From a bacterium (GTDB lineage Bacteria; Babelota; Babeliae; Babelales; UBA12409), in NCBI GenBank assembly GCA_018660415.1, contig JABJKG010000006.1:62001-126000 (forward strand): a stretch of 64,000 nt of DNA. The letters run 5' to 3'. A program made the translations under genes and the position numbers. Positions within the stretch are counted from its first letter, which is position 1. Every line of letters begins with the position of its first letter. Below the pieces are notes generated by a model. It was not told where the DNA came from, made no database searches, and was given only the letters and a program-made list of their open reading frames with translations. Shown here in pieces: positions 36,441-44,145 of this stretch.

Positions 36441-37769
36441 ATGTTCGATTTTTTAACAAACAGGTTTTCTACTCTTTTAACTAAGCTAACTGGCTCAGGG
36501 AAGCTTACAGAGAGTAATATTGCACAAACCATAGAAACTATTAAAGATTCTTTATTAGAAGCAGATGTTCCGTTTAACGTTGTCAATGAGTTTATTGATG
36601 AAGTTAAAAAGGAAGTTGTTGGACAAAAGGTTCTCGCTTCACTCAAGCCGGGTGAGCTGTTTATCAAGATTGTTCACGATAAGCTTAAATCATTTTTAAG
36701 CATTGGTAATAACAGTATTGAATATACGTTTGCCATACCTTCGACAGTGATGGTTCTGGGGTTACAGGGGTCTGGAAAGACTACAACCTTGGCCAAGCTG
36801 GCAAATCGGGTAATCGAACAGGCAAAGATGAAGAGAAAAACTCGTCGCATATTACTTGCTTCTGTTGATTTTTATCGTCCAGCAGCGATCGATCAGCTCG
36901 AGATATTGGCTAAACAGATTCCAGTAGATTTCTTTAGAGCGACCTCAACTGATCCTGTTACGGCAGCTCAAGAGATTGTGAACCATTTCAAATCTAATCA
37001 GTATGAGATTCTCTTTTTAGATACAGCTGGTCGGTTACATATTGATAGTGATATGTTGCAAGAATTACGCGCTCTTGAATCTGTAGTTCAGCCAAAAACC
37101 AAGTTGTTGGTGTTGGATGCAATGACGGGACAAGAATCATTAGCTGTAGCTCAAGCGTTTGAGCAGGGCGTTGGTTATCAGGGAGCACTCTTAACTAAGC
37201 TTGATAGTGAAACTCGTGGTGGTGCAGCATTTACCTTTGGTTATACCCAGAAAAAGCCAATCTTATTCTTGGGGACAGGTGAAAAAATAGATGATCTTGA
37301 GGTATTTAAGCCTGATCGTATGGCTTCTCGTATTCTTGGAATGGGTGATATAGAGTCTCTCATTGAGAAAGCGCAGTTTAAGATCAAAGAATCGGAGCAA
37401 AAAGAAGCAGAGAAGGCGTTGAGAAGTGGCAAGTTCTCTCTTGAGGACTTTGCAAAACAAATTTCTATGGTTGATAAGCTTGGGTCCTTGTCTTCATTGA
37501 CTAAGTATATGCCTGGCATGGGTTCTATGAGTCCAGAGATGGTGCAAAAAGGACAAGCTGAGGTTGGTAGGTTTAAAGCTATCATCAGTTCTATGACCCC
37601 TAAAGAGCGTCAAAATCATAAGGTTCTTGATGCTTCCCGGAGAAAACGGGTGGCTGCAGGAGCTGGTGTAGAAGTTTCAGATATTAATGTATTAATTGAG
37701 AGGTTTGAACAAAGTCAGCAATTTGTTAAACTTTTCAATAATGGTAAATTAAAAAAGTTTTTTAAATAA
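36441..37769 (+). CDS. ffh: Signal recognition particle protein Ffh
   Basis: Ffh binds signal peptides and 4.5S RNA to deliver membrane proteins to SecYEG and YidC. The 442 residues have the N domain, the GTPase domain with G-L-Q-G-S-G-K-T (107-114), D-T-A-G-R, T-K-L-D, and a Met-rich M domain. The M domain includes K-Y-M-P-G-M-G-S-M and the RNA-binding S-R-R-K-R-V-A-A-G-A-G. The 235 bases upstream (36,206-36,440) hold no clear SRP RNA. Confidence 0.97.
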   Translation: MFDFLTNRFSTLLTKLTGSGKLTESNIAQTIETIKDSLLEADVPFNVVNEFIDEVKKEVVGQKVLASLKPGELFIKIVHDKLKSFLSIGNNSIEYTFAIPSTVMVLGLQGSGKTTTLAKLANRVIEQAKMKRKTRRILLASVDFYRPAAIDQLEILAKQIPVDFFRATSTDPVTAAQEIVNHFKSNQYEILFLDTAGRLHIDSDMLQELRALESVVQPKTKLLVLDAMTGQESLAVAQAFEQGVGYQGALLTKLDSETRGGAAFTFGYTQKKPILFLGTGEKIDDLEVFKPDRMASRILGMGDIESLIEKAQFKIKESEQKEAEKALRSGKFSLEDFAKQISMVDKLGSLSSLTKYMPGMGSMSPEMVQKGQAEVGRFKAIISSMTPKERQNHKVLDASRRKRVAAGAGVEVSDINVLIERFEQSQQFVKLFNNGKLKKFFK

Positions 37770-37796
37770 CACTCTATTAAGAAGGAATCAATAAAC

Positions 37797-38216
37797 ATGG
37801 CAGTTAAGATTAGACTCGCTCGTATTGGAAAAAAGCACGTTCCATTTTATCGAATAGTCGCAATAGATACACGTAAAAAGCGTGATGGTCAAAATTTGGC
37901 AAACCTTGGAACCTATGATCCTATGGGTCATAAATTAATCCAGTTCAACCAAGAAGAAGTTGATCAGTGGATCTCTAAAGGTGCACAAATGACTGAAACA
38001 GTGCAAAAGCTTCAAAAAATGTTTACAGAGCATGGACTCAACAAAAGCTTTGGTGAAGCTCCAAAAAAAGAAGCTCCTAAAGTAGAAGCTGCTCCTAAAG
38101 TAGAAGCTGCTCCTAAAAAAGAAGCTGCTCCTAAAGTAGAAGCTGCTCCTAAAGTAGAAGAAGCTCCTAAAAAAGAAGCTGCTCCTAAGGCAGAAGAAGC
38201 TAAAGATTCTAAATAA
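37797..38216 (+). CDS. rpsP: 30S ribosomal protein S16 with long repetitive tail
   Basis: The first 82 or so residues are standard S16 (V-K-I-R-L-A-R-I-G-K-K, P-F-Y-R-I-V-A-I-D, L-G-T-Y-D-P). The remaining 50 or so are a low-complexity tail of alternating E-A-A-P-K-V and E-A-A-P-K-K hexapeptides ending A-E-E-A-K-D-S-K. S16 is usually 80-100 residues long, so the tail is an addition. It is encoded by 18-base tandem repeats. It sits in the usual ffh-rpsP-trmD-rplS order. Confidence 0.95.
   Translation: MAVKIRLARIGKKHVPFYRIVAIDTRKKRDGQNLANLGTYDPMGHKLIQFNQEEVDQWISKGAQMTETVQKLQKMFTEHGLNKSFGEAPKKEAPKVEAAPKVEAAPKKEAAPKVEAAPKVEEAPKKEAAPKAEEAKDSK
38054..38204 (+). repeat. 18-base tandem repeat encoding the S16 tail
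   Basis: Units of the form GCTCCTAAAGTAGAAGCT recur about seven times, with AAA-GTA and AAA-AAA variants and two shorter 15-base-like steps. Such tracts change length easily by slippage. Confidence 0.85.
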
Positions 38217-38238
38217 GAATTTGCGTTAATATACTCCT

Positions 38239-39561
38239 ATGAATATATCTCTTCTTACCTTGTTTCCTAAGCTTTATGAACCATTTTTGCAGGCTAGCCT
38301 TATTGGGCGAGCACATCAATCAGGTACGATAAATACGGACTTGGTCAATCTTTTGGATTTGACTGAGCCAAAGAAGCGTATTGATAGCCCTACTGTAGGG
38401 CCTGGTACGGGCATGCTTATCAAACCTGAAATCATGCAAAAAGCTATAGAATCTCAAGAGTCTGCCCACGGGAAGGCATATAAGATCTTTTTCTCTCCTC
38501 AAGGTAAGAAAATTGATCAACAGTTACTCAAAGAGCTTGCTCCTGTTATTCAACAACAAAAACATATGATGTTAGTTGCTAGCCGCTATGAAGGTATCGA
38601 TACTCGTGTAGAAGAAGAGTATGCCGACCTGGTTCTGTCGCTAGGCGATTTTGTATTAATGGGTGGTGATATTCCAGCCATGGCTTTCCTTGAAGGGATC
38701 TTGCGCTATATGCCAGGGATTGTTGGAAAATCAGAATCAGTCGAGAAAGACTCATTTACTGGTCCTTGGGTAGATTACCCTGAATATACATTGCCAGTAG
38801 AATGGAAGGGGCGAAAAATCCCCGAAATAGTTCAATCAGGCAACCATAAGGCTATAGAAGACTGGCGTTCTGAGCAAGCAGCTCAAAAAACCGTTCTTAA
38901 TCACTTTCAATGGCTGCGTTCTTGGGCTCTAACCGATGATCAAAAGCAGCTAGCAAAAAAGGCTATTCCAGCCCATTACATGGTGTTAATGCATGATCAG
39001 ATGCGCCTAAAGGATGGAAGAATTGGGACTACTTCGGTAACTACCATGGATATCCACGACATTGCTCGATCTTGCAGGACTTTTGGGGTTAAGAACTACT
39101 TTATATCTACTCCATTGGTTGATCAGGGTAAGATTGTACAAACATTACTAGATTTTTGGCAAGGTGGTGAAGGTATTGATTACAATTCTCATCGTCATCA
39201 AGCTGTGAAAAATGTACGATTGGTTAAGTCGTTTGAGGATACTGTAAAGACTATTGAGAAACAGGAAGGCAAAAAGCCTATTGTTATTGCTACCTCAGCA
39301 CAAAAGCATGAAAATATACCAGTATTGGCTTTTAGTGATCAGGACAAGGTATGGAACCTTGATCGTCCAGTTTTGATTGTACTTGGGACTGCATATGGGT
39401 TGTCAGATGCTATTTTGGAGCAATGTGACTATATATTGGCTCCAATTGAAGGGTTTTCAGATTTCAATCATTTATCTGTACGTTCAGCAGCAGGGATCAT
39501 ATTAGATCGTTGGTTAGGGATTAATCAGCGGTATTCACAGTTGGCAAATGTGGAAAAATAG
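38239..39561 (+). CDS. trmD: TrmD fused to a second SPOUT methyltransferase domain
   Basis: Residues 1 to about 240 are tRNA (guanine37-N1)-methyltransferase TrmD. The SAM-binding knot includes V-A-S-R-Y-E-G-I-D-T-R-V and L-G-D-F-V-L-M-G-G-D, and substrate-side residues include S-V-E-K-D-S-F. Residues about 250-440 match the SAM-dependent RNA methyltransferase domain often encoded next to trmD in Aquificae and Deltaproteobacteria. That part has a knot-like end V-L-G-T-A-Y-G-L and H-L-S-V-R-S-A-A. So one polypeptide may carry two methylation activities. The second substrate is unknown. No frameshift is seen at the junction. Confidence 0.93.
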   Translation: MNISLLTLFPKLYEPFLQASLIGRAHQSGTINTDLVNLLDLTEPKKRIDSPTVGPGTGMLIKPEIMQKAIESQESAHGKAYKIFFSPQGKKIDQQLLKELAPVIQQQKHMMLVASRYEGIDTRVEEEYADLVLSLGDFVLMGGDIPAMAFLEGILRYMPGIVGKSESVEKDSFTGPWVDYPEYTLPVEWKGRKIPEIVQSGNHKAIEDWRSEQAAQKTVLNHFQWLRSWALTDDQKQLAKKAIPAHYMVLMHDQMRLKDGRIGTTSVTTMDIHDIARSCRTFGVKNYFISTPLVDQGKIVQTLLDFWQGGEGIDYNSHRHQAVKNVRLVKSFEDTVKTIEKQEGKKPIVIATSAQKHENIPVLAFSDQDKVWNLDRPVLIVLGTAYGLSDAILEQCDYILAPIEGFSDFNHLSVRSAAGIILDRWLGINQRYSQLANVEK

Positions 39562-39627
39562 CGTATATTAAAAGATGAAATATCTAGATTAAATAATTTA
39601 TTGACTATCGATAGTAAGGATTGCTGC

Positions 39628-40071
39628 ATGAAGGCAAAAGGTTACACCAAAGAAACCATTTTAGACATTGGCATAGAAAAAAGAAACTTCCCTCGTTTTG
39701 AGATCGGCGATTCTGTTGCGGTATCTCTCAGAGTTAAAGAAGGAAATAAGGAGCGCATCCAAATTTTCCAAGGGGATGTCATTGCAATACAAAAGACCGG
39801 TATCGCTACTACGTTTACCGTAAGAAAGATTGGCGCTAACTCAGTTGCAGTAGAAAAGATTTTCCCTTTCTATAGTCCTGTTATAACGGATATCAAAGTA
39901 GTTCGTTATGGTACAGTTCGTCGAGCTAAAATTTATTACGTTCGTGATAAAGTTGGAAAAGCTGCTCGTGTTAAAGAGAAAGTTCTTACTCGCGATCAAA
40001 AAGAAGCTAAGAAGGATCAAATTATGTTTGAAAAACCTTCAGCTCGAACCACAAGCGAAACTGCTAAGTAA
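39628..40071 (+). CDS. rplS: 50S ribosomal protein L19
   Basis: L19 lies at the 30S-50S interface. I start it at ATG 39628, with AAGGA upstream, and not at the TTG at 39601 in the same frame. Core features are F-P-R-F-E-I-G-D-S-V-A-V, I-Q-I-F-Q-G-D-V-I-A, F-P-F-Y-S-P and V-R-Y-G-T-V-R-R-A-K-I-Y-Y. Its 147 residues include a Lys-rich C-terminal extension of about 35 residues, compared with a normal 115-120. Confidence 0.94.
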   Translation: MKAKGYTKETILDIGIEKRNFPRFEIGDSVAVSLRVKEGNKERIQIFQGDVIAIQKTGIATTFTVRKIGANSVAVEKIFPFYSPVITDIKVVRYGTVRRAKIYYVRDKVGKAARVKEKVLTRDQKEAKKDQIMFEKPSARTTSETAK

Positions 40072-40087
40072 ATCTTAGGAGAATAGG

Positions 40088-40468
40088 GTGAAGAAACTTC
40101 TATTACTCTATGTTTTAGTTCTATGTCTAACCGGGTGTTCCAAGCACAAAATTGATATGGACTTTCAACAACATGAGGCTCGGTTTTCGGATATTCCGAT
40201 TCCATTTCATGTTACTCCACTTAAGAATTCAACATCAGATCGTTCATGTGCTTTTATTCTTGAAGAGAATCAAGATGATAGTACTCTGTTTTATAAGCGC
40301 GAGATGGAACGCATGGGTTGGAGCTTGATAGGCGAGGCTCCAGGATTGGAGACGGTACTTATTTTTGAGAAGCTACAAAGAATATGTAACGTTTCGATTC
40401 GACCAGTCAAGCAGGACAAGAAACCTGAGGTCCATGTCTACATCGTTCAAATGAACAAATTAAAATAA
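40088..40468 (+). CDS. Small lipoprotein of unknown function
   Basis: The 126-residue protein opens with a lipoprotein signal peptide whose lipobox is L-T-G-C, so Cys17 should be lipidated. The GTG start has TAGGAGAATAG just upstream. The mature part resembles short lipoproteins seen in Deltaproteobacteria (D-I-P-I-P, then F-Y-K-R-E-M-E-R-M-G-W and L-I-F-E-K-L-Q-R-I-C). I recognise the pattern but no function. It is 16 bases after rplS and likely in the same transcript. Confidence 0.82.
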   Translation: MKKLLLLYVLVLCLTGCSKHKIDMDFQQHEARFSDIPIPFHVTPLKNSTSDRSCAFILEENQDDSTLFYKREMERMGWSLIGEAPGLETVLIFEKLQRICNVSIRPVKQDKKPEVHVYIVQMNKLK

Positions 40469-40476
40469 AAAAATAA

Positions 40477-40510
40477 GCAGCAGCTCTTACTCAAAAGTAA
40501 GAGCTGCTGC
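40477..40510 (-). terminator. Terminator between convergent genes
   Basis: A perfect 15-bp stem (GCAGCAGCTCTTACT) with a CAAA loop. On the minus strand it is followed by TTATTTTTTTATTTT, so it mainly ends the small Cys-rich gene. It also lies just past the lipoprotein gene. Confidence 0.85.
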
Positions 40511-40531
40511 GTTCGTTAAGGGGTAGGTTTT

Positions 40532-40792
40532 TTACGCCGCTTTAGCTGCGCGTCCAAATTTACCTTGCTTAGCTTGTTGTTTGTTGTAGTCTTTTTCAGA
40601 TACTCTTTTACAACCACAATCACAGCGTGATTTTGATCCACAACAAGAACAAAGTCCTTTAACTAATATAAGAGCACCAAGGAATGAGAATGCACCAATG
40701 GCAACTCCAGCACCAGCACTAATGGGGTGTGTTTTTCCTGGGAATCCTGCAATAGCTACAAGGGCTACAAGTGAAAGCATTAACTTTTTCAT
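40532..40792 (-). CDS. Small exported Cys-rich protein
   Basis: I do not recognise this 86-residue protein. It has a signal peptide (M-K-K-L-M-L-S-L-V-A-L-V-A-I-A-G), a second hydrophobic segment (about residues 28-47), then C-S-C-C-G-S-K-S-R-C-D-C-G-C with seven Cys including one just before. The tail is Lys/Ala-rich. The cysteines could bind metal or form disulfides. It is the last gene of a four-gene minus-strand cluster of small exported proteins. Confidence 0.75.
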   Translation of the reverse strand: MKKLMLSLVALVAIAGFPGKTHPISAGAGVAIGAFSFLGALILVKGLCSCCGSKSRCDCGCKRVSEKDYNKQQAKQGKFGRAAKAA

Positions 40793-40819
40793 ATCATTTC
40801 CTTTTTTTATTTATATTAT

Positions 40820-41086
40820 TTAGCGGTCTAAATAAATTTTGTTACCGTATTCATCTTTTACATAACTACCATGACGATTATGACGAACTCGTCGGTCATA
40901 AGAACCTTTTTGTGGGGAATCAACATATACCACTTGTCGTCTTGGTCGATTAGCATTAGCGAGAACTAAACCGAGTCCGAATCCACCTAGACCTGCTCCC
41001 CATGCTGCTCCACTACCAGCTTGAGCTGATTGAGAAGCGCCACTAAGGGCAACGATTGTTAACAATCCTAAAACTATTTTCTTCAT
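40820..41086 (-). CDS. Small exported Gly/Ala-rich protein
   Basis: I do not recognise this 88-residue protein. It has a signal peptide ending near S-A-Q-A, a Gly-rich hydrophobic segment (G-A-G-L-G-G-F-G-L-G-L), then a basic, Tyr/Arg-rich end (R-R-Q-V-V-Y-V-D, K-D-E-Y-G-N-K-I-Y-L-D-R). The overall plan is shared with its neighbours. Confidence 0.72.
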   Translation of the reverse strand: MKKIVLGLLTIVALSGASQSAQAGSGAAWGAGLGGFGLGLVLANANRPRRQVVYVDSPQKGSYDRRVRHNRHGSYVKDEYGNKIYLDR

Positions 41087-41127
41087 ATCATTTCTCCATT
41101 TAACTTCATTACTACTCTCAACTACTT

Positions 41128-41460
41128 CTATTCATTATCATCATCATCATTATTATTACGATCTCGGAGAACTATAACTTGAGGTTCATAATTGGGATAT
41201 TCGTATGGGCCGTATCCACTATAAGCACCCAAGCCATAACCTAGGCCGAATCCACCCAAGCCATAACCGTAACCTCGACCCCAGCCGCCTCGTCTACCAC
41301 CGTGATGTCCACCGTGATGTCTTCTGCCGCCACCATGTCGCATACCACGGCCACCTCGGCCACGTCCGCCTCCACGACCGCCACGAGCTTCAAGAGTATT
41401 TAAACTTGAGCCGATGCCGAAAATGAATGCCATAAGTATGGCTAAATTTTTCAATTTCAT
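41128..41460 (-). CDS. Exported Gly/Arg/His-rich protein
   Basis: I do not recognise this 110-residue protein. After a signal peptide ending near L-E-A, the chain is mostly Gly with Arg and His (R-G-G-R-G-G-G-R-G, H-H-G-G-H-H-G-G-R-R), then Gly/Tyr (G-Y-G-Y-G-L-G-G-F). The tail is very acidic (N-N-N-D-D-D-D-N-E). The His clusters could bind metal, which is a guess. Confidence 0.75.
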   Translation of the reverse strand: MKLKNLAILMAFIFGIGSSLNTLEARGGRGGGRGRGGRGMRHGGGRRHHGGHHGGRRGGWGRGYGYGLGGFGLGYGLGAYSGYGPYEYPNYEPQVIVLRDRNNNDDDDNE

Positions 41461-41475
41461 TGTTTTTCCCTATAA

Positions 41476-41922
41476 TTAAAGTCGATCGTAAAGATCATCA
41501 AGTTTACCTTTGATTCGTTCAGCTTTTTCTTTGGCATATTCAATTTGTTTTCGAATTGCACTACGAGCTCCATAGGTTGCATCGGTTAGACGTTCTTTAA
41601 GGTGCTCAATTTTTTTATGAACATCTGAGAGTTTACCTTCAAAGTGATCAATTCTACGGGATGTAGGAGAACTTTTTTCGCCTTCTTTAACTACGACAAC
41701 TCGATCTCTAGATGGTCCTCTCCAATAGCCACCACCCCAGTAAGGTCGTCTCCAGCGTCCCCAGCCGCCACGTCCCCAGCGTCCTGCGCCCCAACCACCA
41801 CGGCCGCCGCCAACGCCTACACTAAATCCAAAGCCAGCTTCAGACTTTTCAATAAGCAGTAACGGTGCAAATACAAACACGAAACTAAACGCTAAGACTA
41901 ACAACTTCTTTTTCATCCCCAT
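41476..41922 (-). CDS. Exported Gly/Trp/Arg-rich protein with helical C-terminus
   Basis: I do not recognise this 148-residue protein. A signal peptide (to about residue 30, ending K-S-E-A) is followed by a Gly-Trp-Arg repeat-like region (W-G-A-G-R-W-G-R-G-G-W-G-R-W). Then comes a charged helical domain of about 70 residues with heptad-like spacing that ends in an I/L-rich coiled coil (I-K-G-K-L-D-D-L-Y-D-R-L). It is the first gene of the small exported-protein cluster. Confidence 0.75.
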   Translation of the reverse strand: MGMKKKLLVLAFSFVFVFAPLLLIEKSEAGFGFSVGVGGGRGGWGAGRWGRGGWGRWRRPYWGGGYWRGPSRDRVVVVKEGEKSSPTSRRIDHFEGKLSDVHKKIEHLKERLTDATYGARSAIRKQIEYAKEKAERIKGKLDDLYDRL

Positions 41923-42041
41923 TTCCCTCTATCTTAAATTATTTAATTATATGTATTTACAGAAAGAAATGATTTCAATCTATAAATATTAAAAACTATC
42001 TAATTAGATAATAGCAGGAATGAAAAGGCGAAATCAATAAT

Positions 42042-43433
42042 TTATTTCAAATTGTCAAAAAGGTCGTTGATTTTACCTGCTCCAAGGAGGAGTAATAGGT
42101 CGTCTTGGTTGACGGTTTGATTGGTTTTGGAAGAGAGTGAAGAAAAGTCTTCTTCGTAGGGGATATAGGTTACTTTTAATGAGGGATTTGCTTTTAAAAG
42201 TGCTTTAACTAGGTTTTGGCTTGATATCCCTTCTATCGGTTGTTCGCTAGCAGGGTAGATGTCTGTAATGACAAGAGAGTCGATGTTACTTTCTGTGAAC
42301 ACTCTGATAAAATCTTCCCATAAGTGCTGTGTGCGCGAGAATCGATGAGGTTGAAAGAAAACATGTAGCTTACCCTTGGATCGTTTTCGGGCAACTAGGA
42401 GGGTGCTTTCAATTTCACGAGGATGATGACCATAATCATCAAAGAACTCAGCTCCCTTAAATGATCCACAGTAGCTAAAGCGTCGCTGTATGCCTTTAAA
42501 TGAATCTAAGGCACTTGCTATGGTTGGGACTGGGATATCTAGATCTAAGGCGATTGTAATAGCTGCTAGAGCATTTAAAACATTGTGATGTCCAGGCATA
42601 TGTAGCTTTATAGAGCCTAATGAGCCTTCAACACCTCTTTTATGCAGATCAAACGTGGAATAGGCACCTTCTAGAGTGACATTGGTAGCATAGATTTCAG
42701 CTTCATCTGATAAGCCATAGCCGATGGTTTTGATATGAGGAAGCGGTAGTATGGATTGAACTACCGGATCATCAATACAAACAATTGCTTTACCATAAAA
42801 GGGTAAATTGTTGAGAAACTGAATAAAGGTTTGCTTGATATCTTCTAAATCTTTGTAGGTTTCAAGATGTTCCAGGTCGATATTGGTAATAACACCGAGG
42901 GTTGAGTGCAGCTGTAAGAAAGAGCGATCGCTTTCATCAGCTTCAGCAACCAGGAAATCGCCTGATCCAAGCTGAGCATTGGTCGAGCTATTGATTAAGT
43001 GCCCACCAACAATAACCGTAGGATCAAGTTGTCCTTCAATCAGGATATGCGAGATCATGGATGTTGTGGTGGTTTTACCATGGCTTCCTGCTACAGCGAT
43101 ACTAAATTTAGTGCGCATAAGCTCTGCCAGCATTAAGGCACGAGGGATAACCGGTATACCACGTTCTTGAGCCAAAATGATTTCGGGATTAGTTGCTGAA
43201 ATAGCAGAAGAGTACACTAAGACGTCAATGGAGGCATCTTGGCATACTCTTACATCATTATGCGTATCTGTTATAGAGCATTCGAGCTTTTTCAAGTCGA
43301 TAATACTCTTTTGCTTGATATCTTGGTCGCAACCAGAAACCGTAAAGCCTTGAGCACGTAGTATTGTTGCAATACCGCTCATACCAATTCCACCAATTCC
43401 CATAAAATGGACATGAGCTTTTTTGCGATACAT
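42042..43433 (-). CDS. murC: UDP-N-acetylmuramate--L-alanine ligase
   Basis: MurC adds the first amino acid to the peptidoglycan precursor in the cytoplasm. The 463 residues have the N-terminal G-I-G-G-I-G-M-S-G loop (12-20), the ATP-binding G-S-H-G-K-T-T-T-T (116-124), E-A-D-E-S-D and the late D-D-Y-G-H-H-P-R-E. This shows that the cell can at least start peptidoglycan synthesis. It is 24 bases downstream of the merR-like gene on the same strand, so the two may be co-transcribed. Confidence 0.96.
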   Translation of the reverse strand: MYRKKAHVHFMGIGGIGMSGIATILRAQGFTVSGCDQDIKQKSIIDLKKLECSITDTHNDVRVCQDASIDVLVYSSAISATNPEIILAQERGIPVIPRALMLAELMRTKFSIAVAGSHGKTTTTSMISHILIEGQLDPTVIVGGHLINSSTNAQLGSGDFLVAEADESDRSFLQLHSTLGVITNIDLEHLETYKDLEDIKQTFIQFLNNLPFYGKAIVCIDDPVVQSILPLPHIKTIGYGLSDEAEIYATNVTLEGAYSTFDLHKRGVEGSLGSIKLHMPGHHNVLNALAAITIALDLDIPVPTIASALDSFKGIQRRFSYCGSFKGAEFFDDYGHHPREIESTLLVARKRSKGKLHVFFQPHRFSRTQHLWEDFIRVFTESNIDSLVITDIYPASEQPIEGISSQNLVKALLKANPSLKVTYIPYEEDFSSLSSKTNQTVNQDDLLLLLGAGKINDLFDNLK

Positions 43434-43457
43434 AGTGCTAGCCTTACGTTAAAGGAA

Positions 43458-43823
43458 TTATAATAATTCTTTTAATCTGATTAACTGGCTTTGCAAGCTA
43501 AGAATCTTATTTTTAAGTTCCTCTGGAATACCAGCAAGTTCTTTGTCATTCATTGTAGTTTTGGAAGAAGCAATAATGCTCTTAGCGTTACGCTTGTTTT
43601 TTAGCTCTTGCTTAGCACCTTCAATAGTAAACTTTTTGTTGTAAAGAAGGTCTTTAATAAGTTGGAAAGTAGCTAATTCTTTTTCAGTATAAAAACGTTG
43701 GCCGCCCGGCGATCGATGCGACTTTATACCGAACTCTTTTTCCCAAAATCTAATGACAAAACGTTCTACACCAACTGACTTTGCTAATTGCCCAATGCGA
43801 AACTGTTGTTTTTGCATTTTCAT
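43458..43823 (-). CDS. MerR-family transcriptional regulator
   Basis: The 121-residue protein starts with the MerR winged helix-turn-helix (F-R-I-G-Q-L-A-K-S-V-G-V, F-W-E-K-E-F-G-I and the wing R-S-P-G-G-Q-R-F-Y). This is the MlrA/CarA-like subgroup found in many reduced genomes. The C-terminal part is a short helix; no metal-binding Cys cluster is present, so a metal sensor is unlikely. The effector is unknown. It may regulate the adjoining murC. Confidence 0.88.
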   Translation of the reverse strand: MKMQKQQFRIGQLAKSVGVERFVIRFWEKEFGIKSHRSPGGQRFYTEKELATFQLIKDLLYNKKFTIEGAKQELKNKRNAKSIIASSKTTMNDKELAGIPEELKNKILSLQSQLIRLKELL

Positions 43824-44145
43824 ACGTTCTCACCTTTTTTGAGTAAATGAATAATAATTTAGATATTGTCTATTTAATAACATTTTTTATGTAAAATTTA
43901 TCGTGGTTATTGTATGTTCTAAGAAAACTTACTATATCATAAGAATTATTGACTTGTAAAGAAGAAAATATCAACAAATGCAAGATAGTTTTTAAGGCTT
44001 AACTTTCAGTAGAAAAAGAGGGTTTTGTTTTTGTTATTTAGGGCTCTAGTCGAGGGAGGGAGCAAACTAGCTCTTATTGTAAATGTGTGGTACTATAAAA
44101 TGTGGCTATATTGATTAAAAATTTTACGGACAAGAGGTTTTTCAG
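43824..44145. other. 322-base intergenic region between merR and yidC
   Basis: It is AT-rich, with no ORF, RNA gene or clear terminator. It must hold the divergent promoters of the merR-murC and yidC-recR units. A TATAAA-like element near 44093 is the best -10 for yidC, but I see no matching -35. Confidence 0.4.

Noticed and set aside
38054-38204. CRISPR-like array
   Set aside because: The repeats are contiguous 18-base coding units without spacers, in frame within rpsP.
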